Source of the DNA: Neomesorhizobium sp963726065
GTDB taxonomy: Bacteria > Pseudomonadota > Alphaproteobacteria > Rhizobiales > Rhizobiaceae
Length of the DNA stretch: 64,000 bases
Direction of reading: 5' to 3'
NCBI GenBank assembly: GCA_963726065.1
Contig: CAVSAU010000015.1
Location: forward strand, 1-64,000
Shown here: positions 1 through 9,240 of the stretch, piece by piece
Layout of the letters: each line of letters opens with the position of its first letter
Numbering within the stretch: the stretch's first letter is position 1
Translations under genes and position numbers: made by a program
Notes under the pieces: model-generated
Seen by the model: only the letters and a program-made list of their open reading frames with translations
What the model was told of the DNA's origin: nothing
Database searches by the model: none

Positions 1-21
1 ACGGCGCGCCTTGAATCCAGG

Positions 22-579
22 CTACTTCGGCGGACCCTGCGGCTTCACACCGGCGTAGACAGCGTTCCTGATCGGCTTCAGCGTGCGCAGGTAGGCGAAG
101 AGCGCCTTGAGGTCGTCGTCGGTCATGTTCTGGTAGACCACGTTCGGCATCGGCGGCAGCATCGTCGTGCCGTTGGGCCTCTTGCCGGTGCGCATCGCGA
201 CGATGAACTGCGCCTCGTTGTAACGCGTCCCGATCCCGGTGGTGCCGTCGGGCGTCAGGTTCGCCGCGACGGACTGCCCCCATGGCCCGCCGAACGCCGT
301 GAAGTCCAGCGAGGCGTGGATCTCGGTCTTCGTGGCCGCCGGCACAGGCGTCGTGGAGGGCCGGCCCGACAGCGGCCGGGCCATGTCCGGCTCGAGCGCC
401 GCATTCAGCTTCGGCGAATGGCAGTCATGGCAACCGGTGATGCCGACCAGGTACTTGCCGCGCTCGACCTGCGCGTTCTGTTGCTGACCGCCTTCGGCCG
501 GTTCACTCTGCAGCGACACGGCCACGATGATGCCCAGGCCGACGACCAACAGCGATTTTGCAGACCAACGAGTGTTCAT
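22..579 (-). CDS. Exported mono-haem c-type cytochrome
   Basis: About 185 residues. The chosen ATG at 579 is followed by a basic-hydrophobic signal sequence (SAKSLLVVGLGIIVAVSLQS). A single haem site CHDCH lies about 50 residues in, and the methionine-rich stretch TMLPPMPNV later could supply the axial ligand. The C-terminal MTDDDLKALFAYLRTLKP is typical of class I cytochrome c domains in periplasmic electron-transfer proteins. It is the first of two minus-strand genes on the foreign-looking left edge, downstream of an ankyrin gene. The protein style resembles soil Acidobacteria rather than Rhizobiales, which is an inference from memory. Confidence 0.8.
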   Translation of the reverse strand: MNTRWSAKSLLVVGLGIIVAVSLQSEPAEGGQQQNAQVERGKYLVGITGCHDCHSPKLNAALEPDMARPLSGRPSTTPVPAATKTEIHASLDFTAFGGPWGQSVAANLTPDGTTGIGTRYNEAQFIVAMRTGKRPNGTTMLPPMPNVVYQNMTDDDLKALFAYLRTLKPIRNAVYAGVKPQGPPK

Positions 580-659
580 CGTGTGCTCCCCCGTTTTTCG
601 GCACAGCGGCCGGAACCGCGGCCCCAGGTTTATCGCCGGGGCGGCGCGATGAAAGAATA

Positions 660-1950
660 TCAAGATTTCACTGTTGTTCGCGTGTCGCTTCGGCGTCCTT
701 CGCAGGGCGACGTTTCCCGGGAGCGGGCCTCGTCCCGGCCGGCGTCGCGCGCGGCGGCCAGGTCGATCGGCGTCTTGCCCGCGTCGTCCTGCAGGTCCAT
801 CTTCGCGCCGTGGCGAGCAGGTAGCTGACCACCTCGGTTCGTCCGACTCTCGGCGGCGAGGAACAGCGTCGTCTGACCCTGCCGGTCGGTCAGCGTGTTG
901 GTGCGCGCGATGCGTGCGGTGAGGCTGGTGACGTCGGTGATGCGTGCGTTCACGTCCGCGCCGGCCTTGCGCAGGATCTCCATCGTCTCGAGCGAGAGCG
1001 CGATCGACGTTGTCGGGCGCGCCCGGCGCCGAGCACGCCGCGCGCCGTTCGTGTACCGACGCCTGCGGCGGCCATGAACGGCGTCACGCCGGACGCGTTC
1101 GGCAGATCGACGAGCGCACCGTGCGCGAGCAGCACACGCACGACGTCGTTGTCGAAGGTCTGCGCCGCGCGAAGCAGCGGCGTCGCGCCGGTGGTGAGCA
1201 GATCGTCCCTGAACCGGTTGTCGCGGCCACCGCGGCTCGGCTCCTTGAACGCCAGCTGCGCGTTCGCGTTCACGCCGGCAGCGAGCAGCGTCTTGATGAA
1301 TGCCAGCGACTCCGGCGATCGCGGATCCGGCACGGCTGTCCAGCCCGCCGCGCATCGTCACCGCGACGTAAAGCGGCGTGCGGCCCCACCAGTCCCAGGT
1401 GTGCGGGTTGGCGCCGCGATCGAGCAGGTAGTGGGCCACCGCGGGATAGCCGTTGTCGAGCGCCATGATCATCGGCGTCATGCCGTCGGGATTGGGCCGA
1501 TCCTTGTCGGCGCCGGCCTCGACCATCGCCTTCACGCAGCCGAGGCATCCCGCGCGCGCGGCGTAGAGCAGCGGCGTGAGACCGCCGGTCGGCCGGTACT
1601 GCACGCGCGGCTCGCTGCTGATCTGCGTTTCGCCAGTCGTTGGCGCTGGGCGCGCACCGTGCAGGTCGGCACCCTTCGGCGACGAGGAACGCCACCATCT
1701 CGGGCGTGCCCTGCGCCGCCGCCCACATCACGGCTGACTGCTCGCGATATCGCTCGCGCGCGGTTCACGTCGGCGCCCTGGCGGACGAGGAGCTTCGCCA
1801 CGGCGACGTTGCCGGTGCGCGCCGCCAGCATCAACGGCGTCTGTCCGTCTTCGTTGGCGACGTTGGCATTGGCGCCGGCTTCGACGAGCATCCCGACGAG
1901 CTCCAGGTTGGCCACCGCGACGGCCTCGGTCAGCGGGCTCGCGCCGTAAT
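660..1950 (-). pseudogene. Ankyrin-repeat protein, 5'-truncated and frameshifted
   Basis: Ankyrin repeats can be followed on the minus strand only by changing frame several times: GQTPLMLAARTGNVAVAKLL near 1800, then MMWAAAQGTPEMVAFLV near 1720, TPLLYAARAGCLGCVKAMVE near 1560, TPLLRAAQTFDNDVVRVLL near 1150, and GQTTLFLAAE with GKTPIDLAAA near 880-760. The repeat sequence stays well conserved across the breaks, so small indels, probably sequencing errors, explain them better than long decay. The N-terminus is missing because the reading frame runs into pth sequence near 1950. It ends 80 bases before the cytochrome start, so the two may form an operon in their source genome. Confidence 0.75.
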
Positions 1951-1955
1951 TTCTT
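1945..1955. other. Probable chimeric junction between two genomes
   Basis: To the right of about 1950 the minus strand encodes the start of peptidyl-tRNA hydrolase up to WSKK. To the left, in a different frame, it encodes the middle of an ankyrin protein beginning near YGASPLTEA. Neither gene is complete and the two frames do not match. No IS end, attachment site or long repeat is visible at the join. Confidence 0.75.
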
Positions 1956-2072
1956 CGACCAGGGCGAAAAGGAATGGCGGCGGGCAATCGCGTCCGCCGC
2001 CATGAAGCCGGCATTGTGCCGGTGGTTCGCATATTTGTCGCCCGGATTGCCGAGACCTGCAAAGAGCAGCAT
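1950..2072 (-). pseudogene. pth: Peptidyl-tRNA hydrolase, first 41 codons only
   Basis: The start LLFAGLGNPGDKYANHRHNAG is the canonical Pth N-terminus: GLGNPG, the substrate-binding asparagine in GNP, and RHNAGF with the catalytic histidine. Pth frees peptides from stalled peptidyl-tRNA and is normally about 200-240 residues. Here the match stops after WSKK, where ankyrin coding sequence takes over out of frame. Its start lies 27 bases after the rplY stop, the usual rplY-pth order of Rhizobiales, so the true gene probably continues on another contig. Confidence 0.85.
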
Positions 2073-2099
2073 CTGAACGTTCCTCCAGGCTTCCGGAGA

Positions 2100-2746
2100 T
2101 TACTCCCCGGTCTTTTCCTCTTCCTCAGCTTCCTCAACCACTTCCGCGGTCTCGACCGGCTCAGGCTTCATCGCCGAGGAACCGGCGATCGTCGCGATCG
2201 TGAAGTCGCGGTCGGTGATGACCGGGTCGACGCCCTTCGGCAGCTTGACGGCCGAGATGTGGATGCCGTCGCCGATCTTCGGGCCGGTAAAGATCGACGG
2301 TCAGGAATTCCGGGATGTCGTTGGCCGGGCAGCGGCAGCTCGACTTCGTGACGAACGATGTTGAGCACGCCGCCGAGCTTGAGGCCCGGCGGACTTTTCT
2401 TCGTTGACGAAGTGAACCGGACTTCGACGGTGACTTCGCGTCCTTGCGGAGACGCGCAGGAAGTCGACATGCATGGTGAAGTCCCGGACCGGATCCAGCT
2501 GGTAGTCCTTCGGCAGGACGTGGATCTTCTCGCCGCCGACGTCGATCGTCGCGATGGTGGTCATGAAACCACCGGCGTGGATTCTCTTGTGTGACGTCCT
2601 TGGTGGACAGGGCGATGGACAGGGGTGTCTGCTTGTCACCGTAGATGACTGCAGGAACTTAGACCGTTGCGGCGAAGTTCACGGGAGGACCCCTTACCGA
2701 CCCGTTCGCGCGCTTCGGCCTTGAGCTCGTAAGTATCGTGGCTCAT
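2100..2746 (-). CDS. rplY: 50S ribosomal protein L25/Ctc, interrupted by several indels
   Basis: Pieces of one long-form L25 protein appear in order but in different frames: SHDTYELKAEARERVGKG from the ATG at 2746, then TIATIDVGGEKIHVLPKDYQ near 2540-2480, GLKLGGVLNIVRHEVELP near 2390-2340, and ISAVKLPKGVDPVITDRDF with an acidic tail ending at the TAA at 2100-2102. L25 binds 5S rRNA. The full span fits the usual alphaproteobacterial length of a little over 200 residues. At least four single-base indels in about 650 bases, with the protein otherwise intact, point to poor sequence rather than gene loss. Confidence 0.8.
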
Positions 2747-2943
2747 GGCATTTCCTTTCGAGGTTTTTGGAGCAGTTTCCGTCCGCCGCCGAAGCGGGTT
2801 CCCGAAAATGTCGAAAGCCGCGAAATTCGCGGCCCTCATCCGCGTTGCCTCCAAGGGTGTCTACGCGGGTGGCGGCTCTATAGCGGAAGGCGGCGGCAAG
2901 CGCAAGATTGGCCAGCTTTGCCGCCTTGCGGCGCAAAACCTGC

Positions 2944-3584
2944 CTATGCGTTCTCGGCCGCCAAACAGATTAGGTTGCCGCCCGGATCAGCCACGATGAA
3001 GGTGCGGGCGCCCCACGGCTCGGTGCGCAAGGCCTGATGAAAGGCGACGCCGTGTTGCTGATCTTCGAGAAACAGCGATTTGACCGCTTCGACGATGCCA
3101 GTCGCGGAAACAAGGTCTTCTCTCGCCCTCAATTCCGCGTTGAACACGGGGCGGTCGACATGGCGAAAGTTCAGCCGTGCGCCGTCGCGCCTGACCTGTC
3201 CGTAGAATGGCGGCTCGCCGTAGGTGAAACCGACCTCGAAGCCGAGCTTTTGTACGTAGAAGTCGCAGGATTTTCTCGATGTCGGAGACGAAAAGCTGCG
3301 GCAAGGCCGAGAGCCAAAAAGGGTTTGGTAATCGTGCTGCCGGTCTGGTCGCTCATTGTCTTCGGGCCTTTCTTCAGCACCTGCCAGCTTTCGAACCCTG
3401 ATTGCCTGGCGACAAGCTCCTGGGCGTCGGCCAGCTTGAAGCTTGCTTCCAACACTTGGCCATCAGTCAGATGGTTATAGCGCGGCAACAGCCGCCGGAT
3501 CGTGGCCGCGACCGGATAATGCCGTTCTCGATGCCATCGAAGATGGAGCTTGGCTTGCTTCTTCAGGTATTCGAGGTTCGGCAT
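2944..3584 (-). CDS. VOC/glyoxalase-fold protein with helical N-terminal domain, one frameshift
   Basis: From the ATG at 3584 comes a basic helical domain (PNLEYLKKQAKLHLRWHRER, then LADAQELVARQSGFESW), then a short linker and a vicinal-oxygen-chelate domain beginning PQLFVSDIEK. The frame breaks in the T run at 3271-3274. Removing one base restores SCDFYVQKLGF and runs into FNAELRAREDLVSATG and AWGARTFIVADPGGNLICL up to the TAG at 2944. VOC proteins of this kind include bleomycin-resistance and glyoxalase-like enzymes; the substrate is unknown. The break is a homopolymer indel, probably a sequencing error. Confidence 0.75.
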
Positions 3585-3701
3585 GGCGCATTGCTGTTGA
3601 TGTAGCGCAGGCGGGCAATGCCCCTCCGGCCAAAGCCAATGCGCCCTTAAGAAGCATCGTTACGCTAGCCCCGCCGATAACCAGCGGTCAAGCCGGCCCT
3701 C

Positions 3702-5474
3702 TCAGGGCCGCTTGCCGTTTTTCCAGCGCGGCTTGGTCTTGATGTTTTTCGGCCCTTCGCCAGGCGCCCCGGCAGGGGGTGCCTTCTTCGGCTTGAACTT
3801 GCCTTTCTTGTTGGCGTTCCAGCCGGTGCGTGCAGGTTCGTCGGCCGGTACGCCCTCGACCCGTGTGATCGAGACGCCCTTTTCGAGGACGCCGCCCTTT
3901 TTGATTGCCGCCGCAAAGGCTTCGGCCTTCTCGGTAATGATCTCGACGAGTGATTCCGCCTCATGGATCTTGATCGCGCCGACCTCACGCTTGGTGATGT
4001 GGCCGGCCTTGCAGATCATCGGCAACAGCCAGCGCGGCTCTGCGCGGTGCTTGCGGCCGACCGAAACGCGAAACCAGACGCCGTTGTCGAAGCGTTCCGA
4101 CGGCCTGTCTTCGCGCTCGAAATTGCCGGCGTTGCGGTCGCGTTGCGTGAAGGCGGCAATCGGCGTGTCGGCCAGTTCTTCCGGCGCCGGGCGCAAGGCG
4201 AGCTGCTGGCGCAGATAGGCGGCGGCTATGTGTTCGGGGCTGTGCGCTTCCATGAGGTCGCGCACGAAGGCCAGCTCTTCCTCGTTCGGTGCTTCCGACA
4301 GAGCGGGGTCCTCGAGGATGCGCTGGCGGTTGCGCGCCTCGATGTCGGCGCTGGTGGGAGCCGCGATGGTGGTCGCCTCGAGCTTGGCGAGCTTCAGCAC
4401 GCGGGCGGCCGCGCCGCGGCGATGATGCGGAACGATCAGCGCGCAGGTGCCCTTGCGGCCGGCGCGGCCGGTGCGCCCGCTGCGGTGCAGAAGCGTGTCC
4501 GGGTTGGTCGGCATGTCGGCATGGATGACGAGGTCGAGATTGGGCAGGTCGATGCCGCGTGCCGCCACGTCTGTCGCCACGCAGACACGGGCGCGTCCGT
4601 CGCGCATCGATTGCAGCGCGTTGGTGCGTTCGGCCTGGCTCAGTTCGCCCGAGAGCGCCACGACGGCAAAGCCGCGATTGGCCAGCCGGCTCGCCAGGTG
4701 TTTCACCGCCTCGCGGGTGTGGCAGAACACGATCGTGTTCTGCGCATCGACATAAAGCAATGTATTGATGATGGCGTTTTCGCGGTCGGGCGGCGCCACC
4801 AGCACCAACTGGTATTCGATGTCGCCATGTTGCTGGCCTTCGCTGGTGGCGGTGATGCGCCGCGCGTCCTTCTGGAAACGCTTGGCAAGCAACGCGATGG
4901 GTTTTGGCACTGTCGCGGAAAACATCAGCGTGCGCCGCTCGGCGGGTGCGGCCGCCAGGATGAATTCGAGATCCTCGCGGAAGCCGAGATCGAGCATCTC
5001 GTCGGCTTCGTCCAGCACGACGGCGCGCAGCTGCGAAATATCGAGCGAGCCGCGGCTGATATGGTCGCGCAGCCGGCCGGGTGTGCCCACAACGATATGG
5101 GCGCCTTGTTCCAGTGCCCGGCGCTCCTTGCGCATGTCCATGCCGCCGACGCACGAGCCGATGCGCGCACCGGCGCCGGCATAGAGCCATTCCAGTTCGC
5201 GCCGCACTTGCAGGGCGAGTTCGCGGGTCGGCGCGATCACCAGCGCCAGCGGCAGGCCGGCCTCGCCCAGATTTGCCTCGCCGCGCAGCAACGTCGGTGC
5301 GATGGCGATGCCGAAGGCGACCGTCTTGCCGGAGCCGGTCTGGGCGGAGACCAGGAGATCGGCGCCATCGGCATCAGCCGTCAGCATCGCTTGCTGCACG
5401 GGCGTCAGCGTCTGGTAGCCACGTGCGGCCAATGCGGCGGCGAGCGCCGGCGCCATTTTTTCGAAGTCGTTCAT
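3702..5474 (-). CDS. DEAD-box ATP-dependent RNA helicase with DbpA/CsdA-type C-terminus
   Basis: 590 residues from the ATG at 5474 (MNDFEKM); an upstream in-frame extension to 5612 looks non-coding. The helicase motifs are in order: Q motif near LTPVQQAML, Walker A AQTGSGKT, PTRELA, TPGR, DEAD, SAT, and HRSGRTGRAG. After the RecA lobes comes a domain with WFRVSVGRKHRAEPRWLLP and GAIKI, as in DbpA/CsdA RNA-binding domains, then a lysine- and proline-rich tail. This suggests roles in ribosome assembly or cold-stress RNA remodelling. It is a single-gene unit between a VOC gene and the chromate module. Confidence 0.9.
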   Translation of the reverse strand: MNDFEKMAPALAAALAARGYQTLTPVQQAMLTADADGADLLVSAQTGSGKTVAFGIAIAPTLLRGEANLGEAGLPLALVIAPTRELALQVRRELEWLYAGAGARIGSCVGGMDMRKERRALEQGAHIVVGTPGRLRDHISRGSLDISQLRAVVLDEADEMLDLGFREDLEFILAAAPAERRTLMFSATVPKPIALLAKRFQKDARRITATSEGQQHGDIEYQLVLVAPPDRENAIINTLLYVDAQNTIVFCHTREAVKHLASRLANRGFAVVALSGELSQAERTNALQSMRDGRARVCVATDVAARGIDLPNLDLVIHADMPTNPDTLLHRSGRTGRAGRKGTCALIVPHHRRGAAARVLKLAKLEATTIAAPTSADIEARNRQRILEDPALSEAPNEEELAFVRDLMEAHSPEHIAAAYLRQQLALRPAPEELADTPIAAFTQRDRNAGNFEREDRPSERFDNGVWFRVSVGRKHRAEPRWLLPMICKAGHITKREVGAIKIHEAESLVEIITEKAEAFAAAIKKGGVLEKGVSITRVEGVPADEPARTGWNANKKGKFKPKKAPPAGAPGEGPKNIKTKPRWKNGKRP

Positions 5475-5815
5475 GGATCGGCTTTCAATGGGAGAATAAA
5501 CCGGCAATGCGGCATTCACCGCGCCAGCTCCAAATTTGAACTCATCCCTAAAGCGCAAAAGCCAAGGCGGCAAGCAGCGAACGCGAATAGCTGCCGTGCC
5601 GATTTGCCTCAAGCCCGCAGGCAGCGGGTGCCGCCCAGACGTCCCGTTACATCCATGTGTGTCTGATCCGCCTAAAAAAGATCGGTGTCAGTGCATCGTC
5701 GAGCGTTGATCGCCGCTGACGAAAAGCCTAGGATCGCCTTGCCGGGGGCATGGTGGACTCCCCGTGAGGCGTCTTGCCCAAGTTCCGCCTTCGCTGATTT
5801 GCGCGGAGGAAAACC
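5475..5815. other. Intergenic region between divergent helicase and chrB
   Basis: Contains the promoters of two divergent genes. I see no convincing -35/-10 pair, operator or RNA structure. The only clear element is the GGAGGA ribosome binding site at its right end that fixes the chrB start. Confidence 0.5.
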
Positions 5816-6628
5816 ATGCCCAGGAGAAACCTGCCTCAACAACTGATCCCCCTCGTCGGTACCGACCGCTGCCCGCTGTTCATCGACGTGCGCAGGGCGA
5901 GCGCCCTTTCCGCATCGCCGGTCCGCATTGCCTGCGCCATCTGGCGCGACCATATGACGGCGCAGGAATGGCTGTCACGATTGCCGGATCGCCGGCCGGT
6001 CGTCGTCTACTGCACGCATGGCCACAATGTCAGCGAGATCGCCGCGGCAACACTCACCGCCGCCGGCGCCGACGCGACGATGCTTGAAGGCGGTATCGAA
6101 GCATGGGTTGCCGCAGGTGGCCCAACGATCGCCCGGGAGGCGGCCGGTCTCGACGCAGGTCTCCCGGCGCCGAGCGTCTGGGTGACGCGGGAGCGGCCAA
6201 AGATCGACCGCATCGCCTGCCCGTGGCTCATCCGCCGCTTTATCGACCCTTTCGCAATCTTCCACTTCGTTGCCGCCGAATGGGTCAAGGATGTTGCCGA
6301 TGAAACCGGCTGGATTCCCTTCGACATTGCGGATGTGCGCTATTCGCATCGCGGCGAGGAATGCACATTCGACACACTGATCTCCGAGTTCGGCCTGAGC
6401 GATCCGGCGCTGCTCCATTTAGCCAGGATCGTGCGCGGCGCGGACACCGCGCGGCTGGAACTGGAGCAGCAGGCAGCCGGGCTTTTGGCCTTATCTCTCG
6501 GTCTTTCCGCGACCGAGGCTAGCGATCGAGCGCAACTGGAAAAGGGCATGATCATCTACGACGCCCTTTATGGCTGGTGCCGGTATGCTACAGCGGAGAC
6601 CCACAACTGGCCGGCAACGGTTGCATAG
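5816..6628 (+). CDS. chrB: Chromate-resistance protein ChrB with N-terminal rhodanese domain
   Basis: 270 residues; the ATG at 5816 follows GGAGGA. Residues 1-110 form a rhodanese-like domain with VVVYCTHGHNVSE carrying the candidate active cysteine C66 and a GGIEAW closing motif. From about residue 120 the ChrB domain begins (VWVTRERPKIDRIACPWLIR), followed by FDIADVRYSHRGEECTFDTL. ChrB proteins regulate or assist chromate efflux. The rhodanese fusion suggests a sulfur- or redox-related step, which is inference. The stop codon abuts the chrA start, so the two genes are co-transcribed and probably translationally coupled. Confidence 0.88.
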   Translation: MPRRNLPQQLIPLVGTDRCPLFIDVRRASALSASPVRIACAIWRDHMTAQEWLSRLPDRRPVVVYCTHGHNVSEIAAATLTAAGADATMLEGGIEAWVAAGGPTIAREAAGLDAGLPAPSVWVTRERPKIDRIACPWLIRRFIDPFAIFHFVAAEWVKDVADETGWIPFDIADVRYSHRGEECTFDTLISEFGLSDPALLHLARIVRGADTARLELEQQAAGLLALSLGLSATEASDRAQLEKGMIIYDALYGWCRYATAETHNWPATVA

Positions 6629-7969
6629 ATGGACATCATGGCTGCCAACCATATGCCGCGCCCATCTTTTGCCGAGGCGACCCGCGTCTTCGCTAAAATC
6701 GGGCTTCTGTCGTTCGGTGGACCGGCAGGGCAGATCGCTCTGATGCATCGCGTTCTTGTTGACGAGAAACGCTGGCTCGACGAGCCGCGTTTCCTGCATG
6801 CGCTGAACTACTGCATGCTTTTGCCTGGACCCGAGGCGATGCAACTCGCCACCTATGCCGGCTGGCTGCTGCACGGTGTCAGGGGCGGGCTTGCCGCTGG
6901 CCTGCTTTTCGTGATGCCGGGGGCCTTGGTGATCACGCTTCTGTCGGCGATCTATTTCTTGGTCGGTGACGTGCCACTGGTGCAGGGGCTGCTGTTCGGG
7001 CTCAAGGCGGCGGTGCTTGCCGTGGTGTTCGAGGCGCTGATCAAGGTTTCGAAACGCGCACTCAAAAACGCCTTCATGGTGGCGCTCGCTGTGGCTGCCT
7101 TTGTCGCTATTGCGTTCTTGAAATTGCCGTTTCCGCTGATCATCGCGGCGGCTGCGGCATGCGGCGCGCTTCTCCATTTGCTGGGGTATCGCGCAAAGGC
7201 CGGTAACAGCGCGACGGTGGCTGAACCTGCCCACAACATGCCGGAATGGACGAAACCCAGCACGCGGCGTTTCGTCTCGACACTCACCGTCTGGCTGGCG
7301 ATCTGGTTCGGCCCGCTGTTTCTGCTGCATGCCATGCTCGGCGGCGACAATGTATTTGCCGCCGAGGCCACATTCTTCTCGAAGATGGCGGCAGTGACCT
7401 TCGGCGGCGCTTATGCGGTGCTCGCCTATGTCGCGCAGCAGGCGGTCGAGGTGCATGGCTGGCTGAAGCCCGACGAGATGCTGACCGGGCTCGGCCTTGC
7501 CGAAACGACGCCCGGGCCGCTGATCCTGGTGCTGGTGTTCGTCGGCTTCCTCGGCGGCGCGCGCCTCTCCGGTCTCGAACCGCTTGCCGGCGGGCTCGCG
7601 AGCGCGGCGGTCACGCTGTGGTTCACCTTCGTGCCGTGCTTCCTGTGGATATTCGTCGGCGCGCCCTATGTGGAAACGGTGCGCAACGTGCGCTGGTTGG
7701 CCAGCGCGCTCTCGGCGGTCACCGCGGCGGTGGTCGGCATCATCGCCAATCTTGCTGTCTGGTTCGCGCTGCATGTGCTGTTCGCCTCGGTCGGCGAACG
7801 GGTTCTGGGGCCGTTGTCGCTGCCGGTTCCGGACTGGTCGAGCTTCGGCTCCGCCTCGGCCCTGATTGCTATCGCCGCGGGCTTTGCGCTCATCCGCTAC
7901 AGCGCCAACATGATTGTCGTGCTTGCGGCGGCGGCGCTGGCAGGCATGGCCGTGCAACTGATCGGATGA
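6629..7969 (+). CDS. chrA: Chromate efflux transporter ChrA (two-domain type)
   Basis: 446 residues, with its ATG directly after the chrB stop. It has two CHR half-domains, each opening with the family motif: KIGLLSFGGPAGQIALMHR near residue 25 and KMAAVTFGGAYAVLAYVAQ near 255. PGPEAMQL and TPGPLILVLVFVGFLG follow in the two halves. About ten to twelve hydrophobic segments are visible, as expected for a long-chain ChrA exporting chromate across the inner membrane. It ends one base from the convergent diguanylate cyclase remnant. Confidence 0.93.
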   Translation: MDIMAANHMPRPSFAEATRVFAKIGLLSFGGPAGQIALMHRVLVDEKRWLDEPRFLHALNYCMLLPGPEAMQLATYAGWLLHGVRGGLAAGLLFVMPGALVITLLSAIYFLVGDVPLVQGLLFGLKAAVLAVVFEALIKVSKRALKNAFMVALAVAAFVAIAFLKLPFPLIIAAAAACGALLHLLGYRAKAGNSATVAEPAHNMPEWTKPSTRRFVSTLTVWLAIWFGPLFLLHAMLGGDNVFAAEATFFSKMAAVTFGGAYAVLAYVAQQAVEVHGWLKPDEMLTGLGLAETTPGPLILVLVFVGFLGGARLSGLEPLAGGLASAAVTLWFTFVPCFLWIFVGAPYVETVRNVRWLASALSAVTAAVVGIIANLAVWFALHVLFASVGERVLGPLSLPVPDWSSFGSASALIAIAAGFALIRYSANMIVVLAAAALAGMAVQLIG

Positions 7970-7970
7970 T

Positions 7971-9134
7971 CTACCCACCGGCGGCGTGTGACCGGTATCT
8001 GCCCTTGCCGGTCGCCTTGGCTGCATATAGTGCGCGATCCGCATTGGCCATCAAGACGGCCATCGGCTGGAGCGGTGACGCTGCCGATGCTTGTTGCGAT
8101 ATGCACTTACCCTGCCGACTCCGATGTCGAAGGGGCGCGAAATGGCATTCACGACCCGCTTCGCCAGGAAGGCGGTTTCGGCCTGCCGTGGCTCCCCGAA
8201 GAAGGATGACGAATTCATCGCCACCGAGCCGGCAGGCACTGTCGTTTTCGCGTGTGGCGCGGACCAGCCGCCGCCCGACCGCCTTGAGCAACGTCGCCTG
8301 CGGCATGACCGAAAGCGTCGTTGATTGGCTTGAAGCCGTCGAGATCGAGATACAGCAGTGCGAAACTGTGAGCGGCTCCACTGTCGTCGAAAGCCGCGCA
8401 CATCTTGTTCAGTTTATCGACAAGGAACATCCGCTTAGGCAAACCGGTCAGAACGTCAGTCATGGCAAGCTGGAGATTCAAATGCTCGGGCTTGACCATC
8501 GGCATGGTGACGTTGAGGGTCTGCATCATGATTGCGTACATGCCCGGAAGGCAGATCAGGACCTGCAGACCGAGCACGAACGTTCCAGGGTGGGAGACAT
8601 GAGCGCCGCCGCGCCATAGCGGACGCCGACAAGCGCCATGATGAGGGCGCCGTAGCGAGGCGTCGCCGCGTTGCGCGACGATACCGCGCCCGCGACCCCC
8701 GCCACATTCGTTCCTGCCAGCGCCACCAGCACGCCGTTTCCGCTTGTCACGCAGATGAAGCATGCCTGCCCGAGCAGGGCGCTCCAAATGCAGCCCGCCA
8801 GCATCAGCTGTGCCGTATGCCTGTCCGTGTTGTGGGTTTTGCCGCCGTCGCTCCTCGCGATCAGCGCAAAGCGGGTGAGAACCAGCGCAAGATCGGCCAG
8901 CAGCCAGAAATACGGCCACAATTGCCCTGTCACCAGGGCTGCGGTCAGCGCCAGCACCGCAATGCTCATCGAGCCGACCATAAGGGCAACTTTCCGTTGG
9001 TTGACCGTCTGGGCCAGCCGAAGACGGATATCCAGGTGTTCAGGTGTTCCGGTCGAACTCAGCCAGAGGAAGGCCTGAGAGGCAAGTTTTCGAACCAGCC
9101 CGAAGGCCTGTATGGCTGTGTTGTGCAGCGCCAA
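7971..9134 (-). pseudogene. Membrane-anchored diguanylate cyclase, broken by several frameshifts
   Basis: The N-terminal membrane part (VALMVGSMSIAVLALTAALV, then YFWLLADLALVL) starts near a TTG at 9134. The frame changes near 8583 into NLQLAMTDVLTGLPKRMFL and FALLYLDLDGFKPIND, again near 8300 into the catalytic signature CRLGGDEFVILL, near 8195 into AETAFLAKRVVNAISRPFDIG, and again before NADRALYAAKATGKGRYR. GGDEF proteins make cyclic di-GMP. All landmarks including the GGDEF loop survive, so the breaks are either very recent or sequencing errors. As written no active cyclase can be made. Confidence 0.8.
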
Positions 9135-9240
9135 ATCCCGATCCCGTGCAGGGACACCCCTTAGCGTCAGGTATATTGCGCTCTTCTTAATTTTTCACAA
9201 TCTTAAATTGTAGGATTGTAGTGGTAAGCGCTTGGCGGGA

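Noticed and set aside
3963..5666. A 567-codon open frame on the plus strand opposite the helicase gene
   Set aside because: It is a mirror frame of the GC-rich helicase gene, with no recognisable domains and a composition typical of antisense frames.
6491..8044. A 517-codon minus-strand open frame over chrA
   Set aside because: Shadow of the chrA transporter gene; its residues are polar and repetitive where chrA is hydrophobic.
9190..9225. ACAATC-N11-GATTGT dyad after prs as a terminator
   Set aside because: The stem is only six AT-rich pairs and lacks a T tract on the prs strand.
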